Source: Mycobacterium interjectum (GTDB lineage Bacteria > Actinomycetota > Actinomycetes > Mycobacteriales > Mycobacteriaceae). From it: DNA of 64,000 nucleotides. The translations under genes and the position numbers were made by a program. Shown one piece after another: positions 16,781 through 27,526 of this stretch (position 1 is its first letter; each line of letters starts with the position of its first letter). The stretch lies in NCBI GenBank assembly GCA_002102225.1, contig LQPB01000021.1, forward strand, positions 37,425 to 101,424, given 5' to 3'. Under the pieces are notes generated by a model. It did no database searches. It had not been told where the DNA came from and saw nothing but the letters and a program-made list of their open reading frames with translations.

Positions 16781-17286
16781 TCGGCGTGGCGGACCTGTCC
16801 TTCGATCACGCCAACGCGTTCCATCGGTTCATGCGCAACTTCGCGGCCACGAAGGCGGGCGGGGCGCTTCTGCGCCCGACGGCACACCACCTCGACCGAC
16901 TGCTCACCAAGGTCACCGGCGGCAAGAGCAGCTTCGCGGGGCTGGTGACCGGAGTTCCTGCGGTCATCCTCACCACCACCGGTGCCAAGTCCGGGGAACC
17001 GCGCACCGTCGCGCTGTATGGCATCCCGCACCCAGACGGGGTGGCCCTGATCGCGTCCAACTTCGGCGGCGCCAGGCACCCCGCCTGGTATCACAACCTC
17101 AAGGCGCACCCGCAGGCCACGGTGTCGATCGGGCGCGACACCTGGCAGGGCACCGCCCGGCTCGCCACCCCCGAAGAACGCGACCAGATCTGGGCGAAAG
17201 GCCTCACGATGTATCCCGGCTGGAGCAAGTACCAAGTGCGCGCCGGCGAGCGTCACATCGAGGCGTTCATCCTCAGCCGCAACTGA
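16777..17286 (+). CDS. F420H2-dependent nitroreductase/quinone reductase family protein (Ddn-like)
   Basis: This 169-residue split-beta-barrel deazaflavin-binding protein of the Ddn/FDOR-A type has the landmarks VPAVILTTTGAKSGEPRTVALYGI, LIASNFGGARHPAWYHNL and the KAHPQATVSIG strand, which together bind F420 and place the substrate-side Tyr/Trp residues. Family members reduce menaquinone or nitroimidazoles with F420H2. The GTG at 16777 overlaps the previous stop by four bases; a second GTG at 16786 is possible. The neighbouring LLM and CMD genes suggest a redox cluster. Whether it activates nitroimidazole prodrugs cannot be read from sequence. Confidence 0.87.
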   Translation: MIGVADLSFDHANAFHRFMRNFAATKAGGALLRPTAHHLDRLLTKVTGGKSSFAGLVTGVPAVILTTTGAKSGEPRTVALYGIPHPDGVALIASNFGGARHPAWYHNLKAHPQATVSIGRDTWQGTARLATPEERDQIWAKGLTMYPGWSKYQVRAGERHIEAFILSRN

Positions 17287-17376
17287 ATTGCGTTGTGCCT
17301 GAGGCGTAAGACCGTCAGAACTTGGGTACTTCTGGCTGGCGGGTACCTGATCGTGCCCGAAGTTTGGGAGCAACAT

Positions 17377-17808
17377 GTGAACCGCGGCGACGACGACCAA
17401 CACCTCACCCAAGCGGTGGGGGAGACCACCGCGGACTACGGCACCCAGTTTCTCGACGAACTGGATGACGGCTCGGCCGCTACCGCGGCGGAAATCACCG
17501 AAGGGTTGCCGAGCGGATCCGCGCTGCTGATTGTCAAGCGTGGCCCGAGCGCCGGTTCCCGGTTTCTGCTCGATCGGTCGGTCACCTCGGCGGGGCGCCA
17601 TCCCGACAGCGACATTCTTCTCGACGACGTCACCGTGAGCCGCCGTCATGCGGAGTTTCGCCTCGACGAGGACGGCAACTGGGCCGTCGCCGACGTCGGC
17701 AGCCTCAACGGGACCTACGTCAACCGTCAGCCGGTGGACTCGGCGGTGCTGGCCAATAACGACGAAGTCCAGATCGGTAAGTTCCGCCTGGTGTTCCTGA
17801 CCGGATGA
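17377..17808 (+). CDS. FHA-domain protein, GarA paralogue
   Basis: This 143-residue soluble FHA protein is very close to GarA. The FHA core runs from GLPSGSALLIVKRGP through SAGRHPDSDILLDD, VTVSRRHAEF and GSLNGTYVNRQPVDSAVL to QIGKFRLVFLTG, with all phosphothreonine-binding residues (GR, SxxH, N) in place. The N-terminal tail has ETT at residues 16-18, matching the Thr pair that PknB and PknG phosphorylate in GarA, and a FLDELD segment like FLSELD. GTG 17377 follows GGGAG at good spacing. It lacks the short acidic C-terminal tail I recall for GarA. GarA controls 2-oxoglutarate and glutamate enzymes; this copy sits outside the usual garA neighbourhood. Confidence 0.88.
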   Translation: MNRGDDDQHLTQAVGETTADYGTQFLDELDDGSAATAAEITEGLPSGSALLIVKRGPSAGSRFLLDRSVTSAGRHPDSDILLDDVTVSRRHAEFRLDEDGNWAVADVGSLNGTYVNRQPVDSAVLANNDEVQIGKFRLVFLTG

Positions 17809-17838
17809 GCTGGACTCGGCGGCATTCCTGCGCCGAAC

Positions 17839-18066
17839 TCAGCCCTTCATTCCTCGCTCGCTTCGGATGAGCAGGGCGGGGCCGCCGAGCATGAGTGCCA
17901 GTGCGAAGCCGGTGACGTCGGTGCTGGTGGGTTGGTGGGTGCTCATGTCGAACGCGGTGATCCCGAAGGTGACGAGCAGGGTGAGCACGAAGATCATGCC
18001 GGTGTAGCGGGTGGGGGCAAAGGCCAGGAAGACAAGCCCGATCACGGCGAGGAACAGCGACAACAT
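17839..18066 (-). CDS. Small hydrophobic membrane protein, unknown function
   Basis: This 75-residue protein has two or three predicted membrane segments: residues 2-17 (LSLFLAVIGLVFLAFA), 23-41 (GMIFVLTLLVTFGITAF) and a possible third at 53-67, with a basic C-terminal tail (RSERGMKG). The ATG at 18066 is the only sensible start. It is convergent with the GarA-like gene and lies beyond the tRNA-Arg gene. I recognise no family motif. Confidence 0.6.
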   Translation of the reverse strand: MLSLFLAVIGLVFLAFAPTRYTGMIFVLTLLVTFGITAFDMSTHQPTSTDVTGFALALMLGGPALLIRSERGMKG

Positions 18067-18186
18067 CAGATCGATGCCTGAGCTTCGCGTCGCACCAACC
18101 CAGCCTCCTCACCGCCAGGCACACAGATTAGCTGGCGTGACATCGGTGCGGGCGGTAAATCCTCCGTCGAACTGCGTGAATGTGAG

Positions 18187-18259
18187 TGCCCCCGGCAGGA
18201 TTCGAACCTGCGGCCTTCTGCTCCGGAGGCAGACGCTCTATCCCCTGAGCTACGGGGGC
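18187..18259 (-). tRNA. tRNA-Arg (anticodon CCG)
   Basis: The minus strand folds as a cloverleaf: acceptor GCCCCCG (18259-18253) pairs with CGGGGGC, the D arm carries TAGCTCAGGGGATAGAG, the anticodon loop CTCCGGA holds CCG at 34-36, and the T arm contains GGTTCGAATCC. CCA is not encoded. It decodes CGG, a common Arg codon in this GC-rich genome, and lies about 2.8 kb from argS. The T-arm/3' end is a typical integration target, but no integrase or direct repeat was noticed. Confidence 0.95.
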
Positions 18260-18346
18260 GCACCGATATCGATATTGCGCCATTGGGCCCAGCCAGAGTA
18301 ACGCATCGGCGAGACGGTCGTGACCCCGCCACAGCTCAAGAGCCGA

Positions 18347-19315
18347 TCACGAGGCCCTCGCCCGGGCGCTCGGGCGCAGCGCGCCGGGGGAGTGCCCGGT
18401 GTGTTTCTTCATCAGTCGGTGCAGGGTCGCCGGATCCGCCAATCCCACTGCGGCAGCGATCTCCTCGAGCGGCATGCGGGTGGTGCGCAACAGATGCAGC
18501 GAGCGCTCCAGGCGAACCCTCTGCACCAGCTGCAGCGGACTGAGGCCCACGGCGTTTCGCGTGCGGCGCGCCAGGGTTCGGGTGCTAAGGCCGCACAACC
18601 GGGCCAGCGAGTCGAGTGTGTGCGGTTCGTCCAACCGGGACCGGACGAAACGCTCCAAAGTCGCGACCGTCTCGTCGCGCGCCGCCAAGTGCGAGGGAAT
18701 GAGAAAGCTCGCTTGCGACGTGCGCTGATCGGCCACGAGTCGGTTCGCGAGTTCGTCGGTGAGCGCCGCGCCGCCGAGGTGGCGCATCAGCGCGAGCATC
18801 AGGTCGATGTGGGCGAAGGCGCTGCCCGCCGTCCAGACCGGCCCGTCGCGAACGACCATTTCGTCGATGACGACGCGGGCCGCCGGCGCGACCCGGGCGA
18901 GATCGGCCCCGAGCCACCACGTCGTGACGCAGCGCCGTCGATCGAGCAGCCCGGCGGCGGCAAGGACGAATACCGCCGTGCACGACGCCGCGATTTCCGT
19001 GGCGCGGCCATCGAGACCCGCCAGCCACTCGGCGGCGACGGCGACGTCAGCGCCGCCGAGCCGCTCGGCGATCTCCTCGGGCTGCGCGGCGCCCAACCCG
19101 GGTACGACGACGACGTCCCTCGCCGTGGTGTGCGCGAGCGGTTGGGCGGCGACGGCCAGGCCACCGCGCAGGGCGACCTGGCGCTGCGGCGAGACGAACC
19201 GAAGGTCGAACGCGGGTTTCCCAAGGATCCGATTGGCCGCCGAGACCACGTCGATCGTGACACCCACCGCGCTGGCGCTGGCCCCGTCCAGCACCAGCGC
19301 ATCGAAACCGATCAT
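18347..19315 (-). CDS. GlxA-type transcriptional regulator (DJ-1/PfpI domain + AraC helix-turn-helix)
   Basis: This 322-residue regulator has an N-terminal DJ-1/PfpI-like domain (1-about 190) with the ASCTAVFVLAAAGLLDRR nucleophile-elbow region, and a C-terminal AraC domain (about 215-315) with two helix-turn-helices around LDSLARLCGLSTRTLARRTRNAVGLSP and LEEIAAAVGLADPATLHRLMKKHTG. Such proteins usually activate nearby catabolic genes in response to small metabolites. It is divergent from the tautomerase/D-threonine-aldolase-like pair, which is its likely target (inference). The ATG at 19315 is the first Met of the frame. Confidence 0.9.
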   Translation of the reverse strand: MIGFDALVLDGASASAVGVTIDVVSAANRILGKPAFDLRFVSPQRQVALRGGLAVAAQPLAHTTARDVVVVPGLGAAQPEEIAERLGGADVAVAAEWLAGLDGRATEIAASCTAVFVLAAAGLLDRRRCVTTWWLGADLARVAPAARVVIDEMVVRDGPVWTAGSAFAHIDLMLALMRHLGGAALTDELANRLVADQRTSQASFLIPSHLAARDETVATLERFVRSRLDEPHTLDSLARLCGLSTRTLARRTRNAVGLSPLQLVQRVRLERSLHLLRTTRMPLEEIAAAVGLADPATLHRLMKKHTGHSPGALRPSARARAS

Positions 19316-19413
19316 GTGGCAAATTATGCAAGAAAGGTGTCGGTCCTGCCACTGGCTTCCGCGGCGAAGGTGGAGGAAATTCGACAGCAGGACCCCCGTG
19401 AAAGGACGATGCC

Positions 19414-19878
19414 ATGCCGTTAATGCGCGTAACCCTGACCCCTGGCGCCTTCGACGAGAACGGCAAGGAGCGTCTGGTCACGGGCCTCACCGAGGCGGCG
19501 TGCCGTGCCGAGTCGGTGCCCGACCAGCCCCTACACCGGATGCGGGCCCTGGTCCTGCTGCACGAGTTAGCGTCCGGCGGCTTTTACTCCGCCGGCGCCC
19601 ATGCGGACGCCGCGGTCGCCGGCGTATTCATCGATTGGCAGGTCAGCGCCGGGGTCCTCGACGGTGCCCGCAAGGCGAGATTCGCCGCCGAACTTCAGCA
19701 GGCCGCCGAATCGGCGGCTCGCGGCAACGACCGTAGCGGCGACAAGATGGTCGTCACGTCGTGCGTCATCCACGAAGTGCCCGAAGGCCAGTGGGCACAG
19801 AACGGGGCGATCCGCCGGCTCCCCGACATTGTCCCGCTTGCGGGATTCGAGCACCTGACCTCCGTCGCGCCCGGATGA
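19414..19878 (+). CDS. Tautomerase-fold (4-oxalocrotonate tautomerase-like) protein
   Basis: This 154-residue protein starts Met-Pro (MPLMRVTLTPGAFDENGKERLVTGLTEAAC). Removal of Met would expose Pro1, the catalytic base of tautomerase-superfamily enzymes. The length suggests a fused, two-module or cis-CaaD-like architecture rather than the short 62-residue type. A possible AAGGACG ribosome element lies just upstream. The stop overlaps the next start in an ATGA context, so it is translationally coupled to the D-threonine-aldolase-like gene. Substrate unknown; Pro1 is visible but other catalytic residues were not identified. Confidence 0.75.
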   Translation: MPLMRVTLTPGAFDENGKERLVTGLTEAACRAESVPDQPLHRMRALVLLHELASGGFYSAGAHADAAVAGVFIDWQVSAGVLDGARKARFAAELQQAAESAARGNDRSGDKMVVTSCVIHEVPEGQWAQNGAIRRLPDIVPLAGFEHLTSVAPG

Positions 19879-21017
19879 CGATGCGTCCGGCGGAAGCGTT
19901 GGCGCAAGCCATGATTGGCGAACCGAACTCTCGTTTCCGCCTGCCCACACCGGCACTGGTCCTGGACGAATCGGCGCTGGACGCCAACATCGCTCGGATG
20001 GCCGAACGCACCCGCGGCAGGGCGGCCCTGCGCCCGCACGCCAAGACGCACAAATGCGCCTGGATCGCCAGAAAGCAGATCGCCGCCGGCGCGGCGGGGA
20101 TCTGCTGCGCCAAAATCGGGGAAGCCGAAGCGCTTTCGGCGGCCGGCGTGCGTGGCATTCTCCTGACGTCGCCGGGAGCCGACCCAGTGATGCCGAAGCG
20201 GCTGTGCGACGTGGCGGCGCTCGACGCCGGATTTGCGTGTGTGGTCGATCATCCCGATCCGGTGACCGTGCTGAACGGGGAAGCGTGCCGCCGCGGCATT
20301 CGCGTCAATGTCCTCATCGACGTCGACGTGGGGCTGGGCCGCACCGGCGTTTCCGGTCCGGAACACGCGGTCGCGCTGGCCGAGCAAGTCCATCGGTGCG
20401 GCGGGCTGACGCTGGCCGGCGTCCAGGGCTACGGCGGTCATTGGCAGCACATCGCCGGCTTCCAAAAGCGTTGCGACGCAGTCCGAGCCGGCATGGAGAC
20501 CCTGTCGACGGTGGTCGACGCGCTTCGAACCGCCGGTCACGGGGTCGGCATCGTCACCGGCGGCGGCACCGGGACCGTCGCGGCCGATCTGGACTTGGGT
20601 GTCCTCAACGAAGTGCAACCCGGCTCGTATGTGTTCATGGACGCCGAATATTCGGACGCGTTGGGCGACGACGACGACGGAGCCTTCGACACCAGCCTCT
20701 GGGTTGCGAGCCAAGTGATCAGCGCCAACGCCGACGCGATCGTCACCGTCGACGCCGGCCTGAAGGCTTTCGCGACGGACGGCCCCCTGCCGCGGCCGGC
20801 CGGAGGGCGGTTCGGCGGCTCGACGTACATGTTCTTCGGCGACGAGCACGGCGCGCTCACCCGGCCCGCCGGCTCACCCGTCAGCCTCGGGGAACGCGTG
20901 GAGTTCGTAACCCCGCACTGCGACCCCACCGTGGATCGGTATGACGCCTACCACATTGTCCGGGGCGACCGGCTGGTCGACATCGTGCCGATCGAGGCCG
21001 CCCGCGCCAGCCAATAG
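19875..21017 (+). CDS. D-threonine aldolase / D-serine dehydratase-like PLP enzyme (alanine racemase N-terminal fold)
   Basis: This PLP protein of about 380 residues has an alanine-racemase-like barrel. TPALVLDESALDANIARMAE is the typical N-terminal entry, and LRPHAKTHK contains the probable PLP Lys (RPHAKTHK motif of DSD1/D-threonine aldolases). The C-terminal beta domain includes VTPHCDPTVDRYDAYHIVRG, where the His-x-Cys-Asp motif matches the metal-binding HxCD motif of this family. It acts on beta-hydroxy D-amino acids in related bacteria. ATG 19875 overlaps the tautomerase stop by four bases (ATGA); ATG 19881 is an alternative. The divergent GlxA-like regulator is a plausible controller. 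Confidence 0.85.
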   Translation: MTMRPAEALAQAMIGEPNSRFRLPTPALVLDESALDANIARMAERTRGRAALRPHAKTHKCAWIARKQIAAGAAGICCAKIGEAEALSAAGVRGILLTSPGADPVMPKRLCDVAALDAGFACVVDHPDPVTVLNGEACRRGIRVNVLIDVDVGLGRTGVSGPEHAVALAEQVHRCGGLTLAGVQGYGGHWQHIAGFQKRCDAVRAGMETLSTVVDALRTAGHGVGIVTGGGTGTVAADLDLGVLNEVQPGSYVFMDAEYSDALGDDDDGAFDTSLWVASQVISANADAIVTVDAGLKAFATDGPLPRPAGGRFGGSTYMFFGDEHGALTRPAGSPVSLGERVEFVTPHCDPTVDRYDAYHIVRGDRLVDIVPIEAARASQ

Positions 21018-21099
21018 CGCCCGCAGGCCCCGGTGCGGCAGCGCTGCCACCTGCAATAGATTCGGGGCCGGGGGACTGTAGCCAATAGGATGGACGCTC

Positions 21100-22752
21100 G
21101 TGACCCCCGCCGACCTGGCCGAGCTGCTCAAAGCCACCGCTGCCGCGGTGCTTGCCGAGCGCGGGCTGGACGCTGCCGCGTTGCCGGCGACGGTCACCGT
21201 GGAACGGCCGCGTAATCCCGAGCACGGCGACTACGCCAGCAACCTGGCGCTGCAGCTGGGCAAGAAGGTCGGCGCCAACCCGCGTGAGCTGGCCGGATGG
21301 CTCGCCGAAAAGCTGGTCGAAGCGGACGGCGTCGCCTCCGCGGAGGTGGCCGGGCCCGGCTTCATCAACATGCGCCTCGAGGCATCGGCGCAGGCCAAGG
21401 TCGTCAACGACGTCCTCGACGCCGGCGACGAGTTCGGTTACTCGGACGCGCTGGCCGGGCAGAAGATCAACCTGGAATTCGTCTCGGCCAACCCGACCGG
21501 GCCGATCCACATCGGCGGCACCCGCTGGGCCGCGGTCGGCGACGCGCTGGGCCGGTTGCTGTCCACGCAGGGCGCCGACGTGGTGCGCGAGTACTACTTC
21601 AACGACCACGGCGCCCAGATCGACCGGTTCGCGAGCTCCCTGATCGCCGCGGCCAAGGGCGAACCCACCCCCGCCGACGGCTACGCCGGCACCTATATCC
21701 ATGACATCGCCGCGCAGATCCTGCAGAAGGCGCCCGACGCGCTGAGCCTGCCCGACGCCGAAATGCACGAGACCTTCCGGGAAATCGGCGTCGACCTGAT
21801 GTTCACCCACATCAAGGAGTCGCTGCACGAGTTCGGCACCGACTTCGACGTCTACACCCACGAAGACTCGATGCATACCAGCGGCCGCGTCGACCAGGCC
21901 ATCGCCAGGCTGCGTGAATCCGGCAACGTCTACGAGAAGGACGGCGCAACCTGGTTGCGCACCAGCGCTTTCGGTGACGACAAGGACCGCGTCGTGATCA
22001 AGAGCGACGGCAAGCCGGCCTACATCGCCGCCGACATCGCCTACTACCTCGACAAGCGGCAGCGCGGGTTCGACTTGTGCATCTACATGCTCGGGGCCGA
22101 CCACCACGGCTACATCGCCAGGCTCAAGGCCGTGGCCGCCGCGTTCGGAGAGGACCCGGCCACCGTCGAGGTGCTCATCGGGCAGCTGGTCAACCTCGTC
22201 CGGGACGGCCAGCCGGTCCGGATGAGCAAGCGCGCCGGAACGGTGCTCACCCTCGACGATCTGGTCGAGGCGATCGGTGTCGACGCGGCGCGCTACAGCC
22301 TGATCCGCTCGTCGGTGGACACCGCCATCGACATCGACCTGGCGCTGTGGTCCTCGGCGTCCAACGAAAACCCGGTCTATTACGTGCAATACGCGCACGC
22401 CCGGCTGTCGGCGCTGGCCCGCAACGCCGCGGAGCTCGGCCTGATCCCCGACACCGGCCACCTTGAGCTGCTCACGCACGACAAGGAGGGCACGCTGCTG
22501 CGCTCCATCGGCGAATTCCCGCGCGTGCTGAAAACCGCTGCCGCCCTGAGGGAACCGCACCGGGTGTGCCGCTACCTCGAAGATCTCGCCGGCGACTACC
22601 ACCGGTTCTACGACTCGTGCCGGGTGTTGCCGCAGGGCGACGAGCAACCCACCGACCTGCACACCGCACGCCTGGCGTTGTGCCAGGCCGCCCGCCAGGT
22701 CATCGCCAATGGGCTGACGATCCTGGGCGTCAGCGCCCCGGAGCGAATGTGA
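21100..22752 (+). CDS. argS: Arginyl-tRNA synthetase
   Basis: This 550-residue class I tRNA synthetase charges tRNA-Arg. An N-terminal additional domain (1-about 100) is followed by the Rossmann domain with HIGG at 137-140 (variant of HIGH) and MSKR at 375-378 (variant of KMSKS), and by a C-terminal DALR anticodon-binding domain. GTG 21100 is the start: a TAGGAT -10-like element at 21086-21091 is placed about 8 bases upstream, so the transcript may be leaderless. It begins the argS-lysA-hom-thrC-thrB unit; the lysA start overlaps its stop by four bases. It corresponds to Rv1292, and length and synteny match. Confidence 0.98.
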   Translation: MTPADLAELLKATAAAVLAERGLDAAALPATVTVERPRNPEHGDYASNLALQLGKKVGANPRELAGWLAEKLVEADGVASAEVAGPGFINMRLEASAQAKVVNDVLDAGDEFGYSDALAGQKINLEFVSANPTGPIHIGGTRWAAVGDALGRLLSTQGADVVREYYFNDHGAQIDRFASSLIAAAKGEPTPADGYAGTYIHDIAAQILQKAPDALSLPDAEMHETFREIGVDLMFTHIKESLHEFGTDFDVYTHEDSMHTSGRVDQAIARLRESGNVYEKDGATWLRTSAFGDDKDRVVIKSDGKPAYIAADIAYYLDKRQRGFDLCIYMLGADHHGYIARLKAVAAAFGEDPATVEVLIGQLVNLVRDGQPVRMSKRAGTVLTLDDLVEAIGVDAARYSLIRSSVDTAIDIDLALWSSASNENPVYYVQYAHARLSALARNAAELGLIPDTGHLELLTHDKEGTLLRSIGEFPRVLKTAAALREPHRVCRYLEDLAGDYHRFYDSCRVLPQGDEQPTDLHTARLALCQAARQVIANGLTILGVSAPERM

Positions 22753-24167
22753 ACGTCCATCCCGCCGGTCCCCGGCACGCCGACGAGGCCCGTCACGCCG
22801 AGAGCCCGCCACGGCCGCAATCCCCCGAGGAGCTGCTGCGGCTGGCCCCGCACGTGTGGCCGCGCAGCGCGACTCGCGACGAAAACGGAGCCGCGGTCAT
22901 CGGTGGCCTACCGGTGACCGACCTCGCCCAGGAGTACGGGACCCCGCTGTTCGTCGTCGACGAGGACGACTTCCGCTCCCGCTGCCAGGACCTGGCGACA
23001 GCATTCGGCGGCGGCGACAACGTGCACTACGCCGCCAAGGCGTTCCTGTGCACCGAGGTGGCCCGCTGGATCAACGAGGAGGGCCTCTCGCTCGACGTAT
23101 CCACCGGCGGGGAACTGGCCGTCGCGCTGCACGCCGACTTCCCGCCGGAGCGGATCATCTTCCACGGCAACAACAAATCCGTCGCGGAGCTGACCGCCGC
23201 CGTCAAGGCCGGGGTCGGCCACATCGTGCTGGACTCGATGCTCGAGATCGAACGCCTCGACGCCATCGCGGGGGAGGCGGGCATCGTCCAGGACGTGCTG
23301 GTGCGCCTGACCGTCGGGGTCGAAGCGCACACCCACGAGTTCATCTCCACCGCACACGAGGACCAGAAGTTCGGGCTGTCGGTGGCCAGCGGCGCCGCAA
23401 TGACGGCGGTGCGCCGGGTGTTCGACACCGATCACCTGCGGCTGGTTGGGTTGCACAGCCACATCGGCTCACAGATCTTCGACGTCGACGGCTTCGAACT
23501 GGCCGCGCACCGCGTCATCGGCCTGCTGCACGACATCGTCGCCGAGTTCGGCGTCGACAAGACGGCCCAGCTGTCGACGGTCGATCTCGGTGGCGGCTTT
23601 GGCATCTCGTACCTGGCGCCCGACGACCCGCCGCCGATCGCCGAGCTGGCGGCCAAGCTGAGCGCCATCGTGCACAACGAGTCGGCGGCGGTCGGGCTGC
23701 CCACGCCCAGGTTGGTGGTCGAGCCGGGGCGCGCGATCGCCGGACCGGGCACCATCACGCTGTACGAGGTGGGCACCGTCAAGGACGTGGACGTGAGCAC
23801 GACCGCGCACCGGCGTTACGTCAGCGTCGACGGCGGCATGAGCGACAACATCCGCACGGCGCTCTACGACGCCCAGTACGACGCCCGGCTGGTCTCGCGG
23901 ATCAGCGACGCACCGGCGGAGTTGGCGCGTATCGTCGGAAAGCACTGCGAGACGGGCGATATCGTCGTTCGCGACACCTGGGTTCCGGGTGACCTGCAGC
24001 CGGGCGACCTGCTCGGGGTCGCCGCCACCGGCGCCTACTGCTATTCGCTGTCGAGCCGTTACAACATGATCGGCCGCCCCGCCGTGGTCGCCGTGCGCGG
24101 GGGGCGCGCACGGCTGATCCTGCGCCGGGAAACGGTCGACGATCTGCTGAGTCTGGAAGTGAGGTGA
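22749..24167 (+). CDS. lysA: Diaminopimelate decarboxylase
   Basis: LysA catalyses the last step of lysine synthesis, meso-diaminopimelate to L-lysine, with PLP. The 472-residue protein has Lys97 in [10 protein letters not shown] as PLP ligand, the HIGSQ motif, GGGFG for phosphate binding and the C-terminal CETGD and Tyr-containing motifs. The GTG start overlaps the argS stop (GTGA, four bases), adding about 25 N-terminal residues compared with my recollection of the 447-residue M. tuberculosis protein; a later start is therefore possible. Position is identical to Rv1293. Confidence 0.97.
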   Translation: MNVHPAGPRHADEARHAESPPRPQSPEELLRLAPHVWPRSATRDENGAAVIGGLPVTDLAQEYGTPLFVVDEDDFRSRCQDLATAFGGGDNVHYAAKAFLCTEVARWINEEGLSLDVSTGGELAVALHADFPPERIIFHGNNKSVAELTAAVKAGVGHIVLDSMLEIERLDAIAGEAGIVQDVLVRLTVGVEAHTHEFISTAHEDQKFGLSVASGAAMTAVRRVFDTDHLRLVGLHSHIGSQIFDVDGFELAAHRVIGLLHDIVAEFGVDKTAQLSTVDLGGGFGISYLAPDDPPPIAELAAKLSAIVHNESAAVGLPTPRLVVEPGRAIAGPGTITLYEVGTVKDVDVSTTAHRRYVSVDGGMSDNIRTALYDAQYDARLVSRISDAPAELARIVGKHCETGDIVVRDTWVPGDLQPGDLLGVAATGAYCYSLSSRYNMIGRPAVVAVRGGRARLILRRETVDDLLSLEVR

Positions 24168-24170
24168 CCC

Positions 24171-25496
24171 GTGCCCGGTGACGAAAAGGCCGTCGGCGTA
24201 GCGGTACTCGGGTTGGGCAACGTCGGCAGCGAAGTCGTTCGCATCATCGAGGGCAGCGCCGAGGACCTGGCCGCCCGCGTCGGCGCGCCGTTGGTGCTGC
24301 GCGGGATCGGGGTGCGCCGCGTCGCGGCCGACCGCGGCGTTCCGGTCGGCCTGCTGACCGACAACATCGAAGAGCTGGTCTGCCGCGAGGACGTCGACAT
24401 CGTGGTCGAGGTGATGGGACCGGTGGAGCCGGCCCGCAAGGCGATCCTGTCCGCGCTGGAGCACGGCAAGTCCGTCGTCACCGCCAACAAGGCGTTGCTG
24501 TCCACCTCCACCGGGGAGCTGGCGCAGGCGGCCGAAAACGCCCACGTCGACCTGTATTTCGAGGCGGCGGTCGCGGGCGCGATTCCGGTAATCCGCCCGC
24601 TGACCCAATCGCTGGCCGGCGACACGGTGCTGCGGGTGGCCGGCATCGTCAACGGCACCACCAACTACATCCTGTCCGCGATGGACAGCACCGGCGCCGA
24701 CTACGACAGCGCCCTGGCCGACGCCGGCGCGCTGGGCTACGCCGAGGCCGATCCCACTGCCGACGTCGAAGGCTACGACGCCGCCGCCAAGGCCGCGATT
24801 CTGGCGTCCATCGCCTTTCACACCCGGGTGCACGCCGACGACGTCTACCGCGAGGGCATCACCAAGATCACCCCGGCCGACTTCGCGTCCGCGCGATCCC
24901 TGGGCTGCACCATCAAGCTGCTGTCCATCTGCGAGCGGATCACCGGCGACGATGGCCAGCAACGGGTTTCGGCCCGCGTCTACCCCGCGCTGGTTCCCCT
25001 GTCGCATCCGCTCGCCACGGTCAACGGCGCGTTCAACGCGGTGGTGGTCGAGGCCGCGGCCTCGGGAAGGCTGATGTTCTACGGTCAGGGCGCCGGCGGC
25101 GCGCCGACCGCCTCGGCGGTCACCGGCGACCTGGTGATGGCCGCGCGCAACCGGGTCCTGGGCAGCCGCGGTCCCAAGGAGTCGAGGTATGCCCAACTCC
25201 CCATCGCCCCAATGGGTCTCATCTCGACCCGCTACTACGTCAGCATGAACGTCGCCGACGAGCCAGGCGTGTTGTCCTCGGTGGCGGCGGAATTCGCCAA
25301 GCGCGAGGTGAGCATCGCCGAGGTTCGCCAGGAAGGCATGGTGGACGAGGACGGCCGACGGGTGGGAGCCCGCGTCGTGGTGGTCACGCATACCGCCACC
25401 GACGCCGCCCTTTCCGAAACCGTCGATGCGCTCGCCGATTTGGATGTCGTGCAGAGCGTGACAAGCGTGCTGCGATTGGAAGGAAACGGCCTGTGA
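24171..25496 (+). CDS. hom: Homoserine dehydrogenase
   Basis: Hom reduces aspartate-beta-semialdehyde to homoserine with NAD(P)H, feeding threonine and methionine. The 441-residue protein has the Rossmann motif GLGNVGSEV (about 15-23), the catalytic region with [10 protein letters not shown] and the [27 protein letters not shown] segment, and a C-terminal ACT domain (about 350-430; [22 protein letters not shown]) that usually mediates threonine feedback inhibition. GTG 24171 follows the lysA stop by three bases, and the thrC start overlaps the hom stop by four bases. It is called thrA in M. tuberculosis (Rv1294). Confidence 0.97.
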   Translation: MPGDEKAVGVAVLGLGNVGSEVVRIIEGSAEDLAARVGAPLVLRGIGVRRVAADRGVPVGLLTDNIEELVCREDVDIVVEVMGPVEPARKAILSALEHGKSVVTANKALLSTSTGELAQAAENAHVDLYFEAAVAGAIPVIRPLTQSLAGDTVLRVAGIVNGTTNYILSAMDSTGADYDSALADAGALGYAEADPTADVEGYDAAAKAAILASIAFHTRVHADDVYREGITKITPADFASARSLGCTIKLLSICERITGDDGQQRVSARVYPALVPLSHPLATVNGAFNAVVVEAAASGRLMFYGQGAGGAPTASAVTGDLVMAARNRVLGSRGPKESRYAQLPIAPMGLISTRYYVSMNVADEPGVLSSVAAEFAKREVSIAEVRQEGMVDEDGRRVGARVVVVTHTATDAALSETVDALADLDVVQSVTSVLRLEGNGL

Positions 25497-26575
25497 GCGT
25501 CCCCCGGACGGCCACCCATCAACCCTGGCCCGGAGTGATCGCGGCGTACCGCGACCGGTTGCCGGTCGGCGACAACTGGACCCCGGTCACGCTGCTCGAG
25601 GGCGGTACCCCGCTGATCGCGGCGACCCGGCTCTCCGAAAAATCCGGCTGCACCGTCCATCTCAAGGTCGAGGGCCTCAACCCCACCGGCTCCTTCAAGG
25701 ACCGGGGCATGACGATGGCCGTCACCGACGCCCTGGCCCGCGGCCAGCGGGCGGTACTGTGCGCGTCGACGGGCAACACCTCGGCGTCGGCCGCCGCGTA
25801 CGCCGCGCGCGCGGGGATCACCTGCGCGGTGCTGATCCCGCAGGGCAAGATCGCGATGGGCAAGCTGGCGCAGGCGGTGATGCACGGCGCCAAGATCATC
25901 CAGATCGACGGCAACTTCGACGACTGCCTGGAATTGGCGCGCAAGATGGCCGCCGATTTCCCCACCATCGCGCTGGTGAACTCGGTCAACCCCGTGCGCA
26001 TCGAGGGGCAGAAGACGGCGGCGTTCGAGATCGTCGACGCGCTGGGCGCCGCGCCCGACGTGCACGCCCTGCCGGTCGGCAACGCCGGCAACATCACCGC
26101 GTACTGGAAGGGCTACACCGAGTACCACCAGGAGGGCGTGATCGACAAGCTGCCCCGGATGCTCGGGGCCCAGGCCGCTGGCGCGGCCCCCCTGGTGCTC
26201 GGCAAACCGGTCACCCACCCCGAGACCATCGCGACCGCGATCCGAATCGGCGCCCCGGCGTCATGGACGGCCGCCGTCGCCGCCCAGCAGCAATCCAACG
26301 GGCGCTTCCTGGCGGTCACCGACGAGGAGATCCTGGCGGCATACCACCTGGTGGCCGCCTCCGAGGGCGTCTTCGTCGAGCCCGCCTCCGCGGCCAGCAT
26401 CGCGGGGCTGCTCAAGGCCGTCGACGACGGCTGGGTGGCGCGCGGGTCGACGGTGGTGTGCACGGTGACCGGCAACGGCCTCAAGGATCCCGACACCGCG
26501 CTGAAGGACATGCCGACCGTGTCCGCGTTGCCGGTGGATCCGGTGCTCGTCGTCGAGCAATTGGGTCTCGCGTAA
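25493..26575 (+). CDS. thrC: Threonine synthase
   Basis: This 360-residue fold-type II PLP enzyme converts O-phosphohomoserine to threonine. The PLP Lys lies in [17 protein letters not shown], and the phosphate-binding GNAGN loop is visible later in the protein. GTG 25493 overlaps the hom stop (GTGA). It is followed after three bases by thrB, so the three threonine genes are coupled. It corresponds to Rv1295; the length is identical to the family norm. Confidence 0.97.
   Translation: MSVPRTATHQPWPGVIAAYRDRLPVGDNWTPVTLLEGGTPLIAATRLSEKSGCTVHLKVEGLNPTGSFKDRGMTMAVTDALARGQRAVLCASTGNTSASAAAYAARAGITCAVLIPQGKIAMGKLAQAVMHGAKIIQIDGNFDDCLELARKMAADFPTIALVNSVNPVRIEGQKTAAFEIVDALGAAPDVHALPVGNAGNITAYWKGYTEYHQEGVIDKLPRMLGAQAAGAAPLVLGKPVTHPETIATAIRIGAPASWTAAVAAQQQSNGRFLAVTDEEILAAYHLVAASEGVFVEPASAASIAGLLKAVDDGWVARGSTVVCTVTGNGLKDPDTALKDMPTVSALPVDPVLVVEQLGLA

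Positions 26576-27526
<951 letters not shown>

Noticed and set aside
18187..18259. Integrated element at the tRNA-Arg 3' end
   Set aside because: No integrase gene, att-like direct repeat or phage gene was found nearby.
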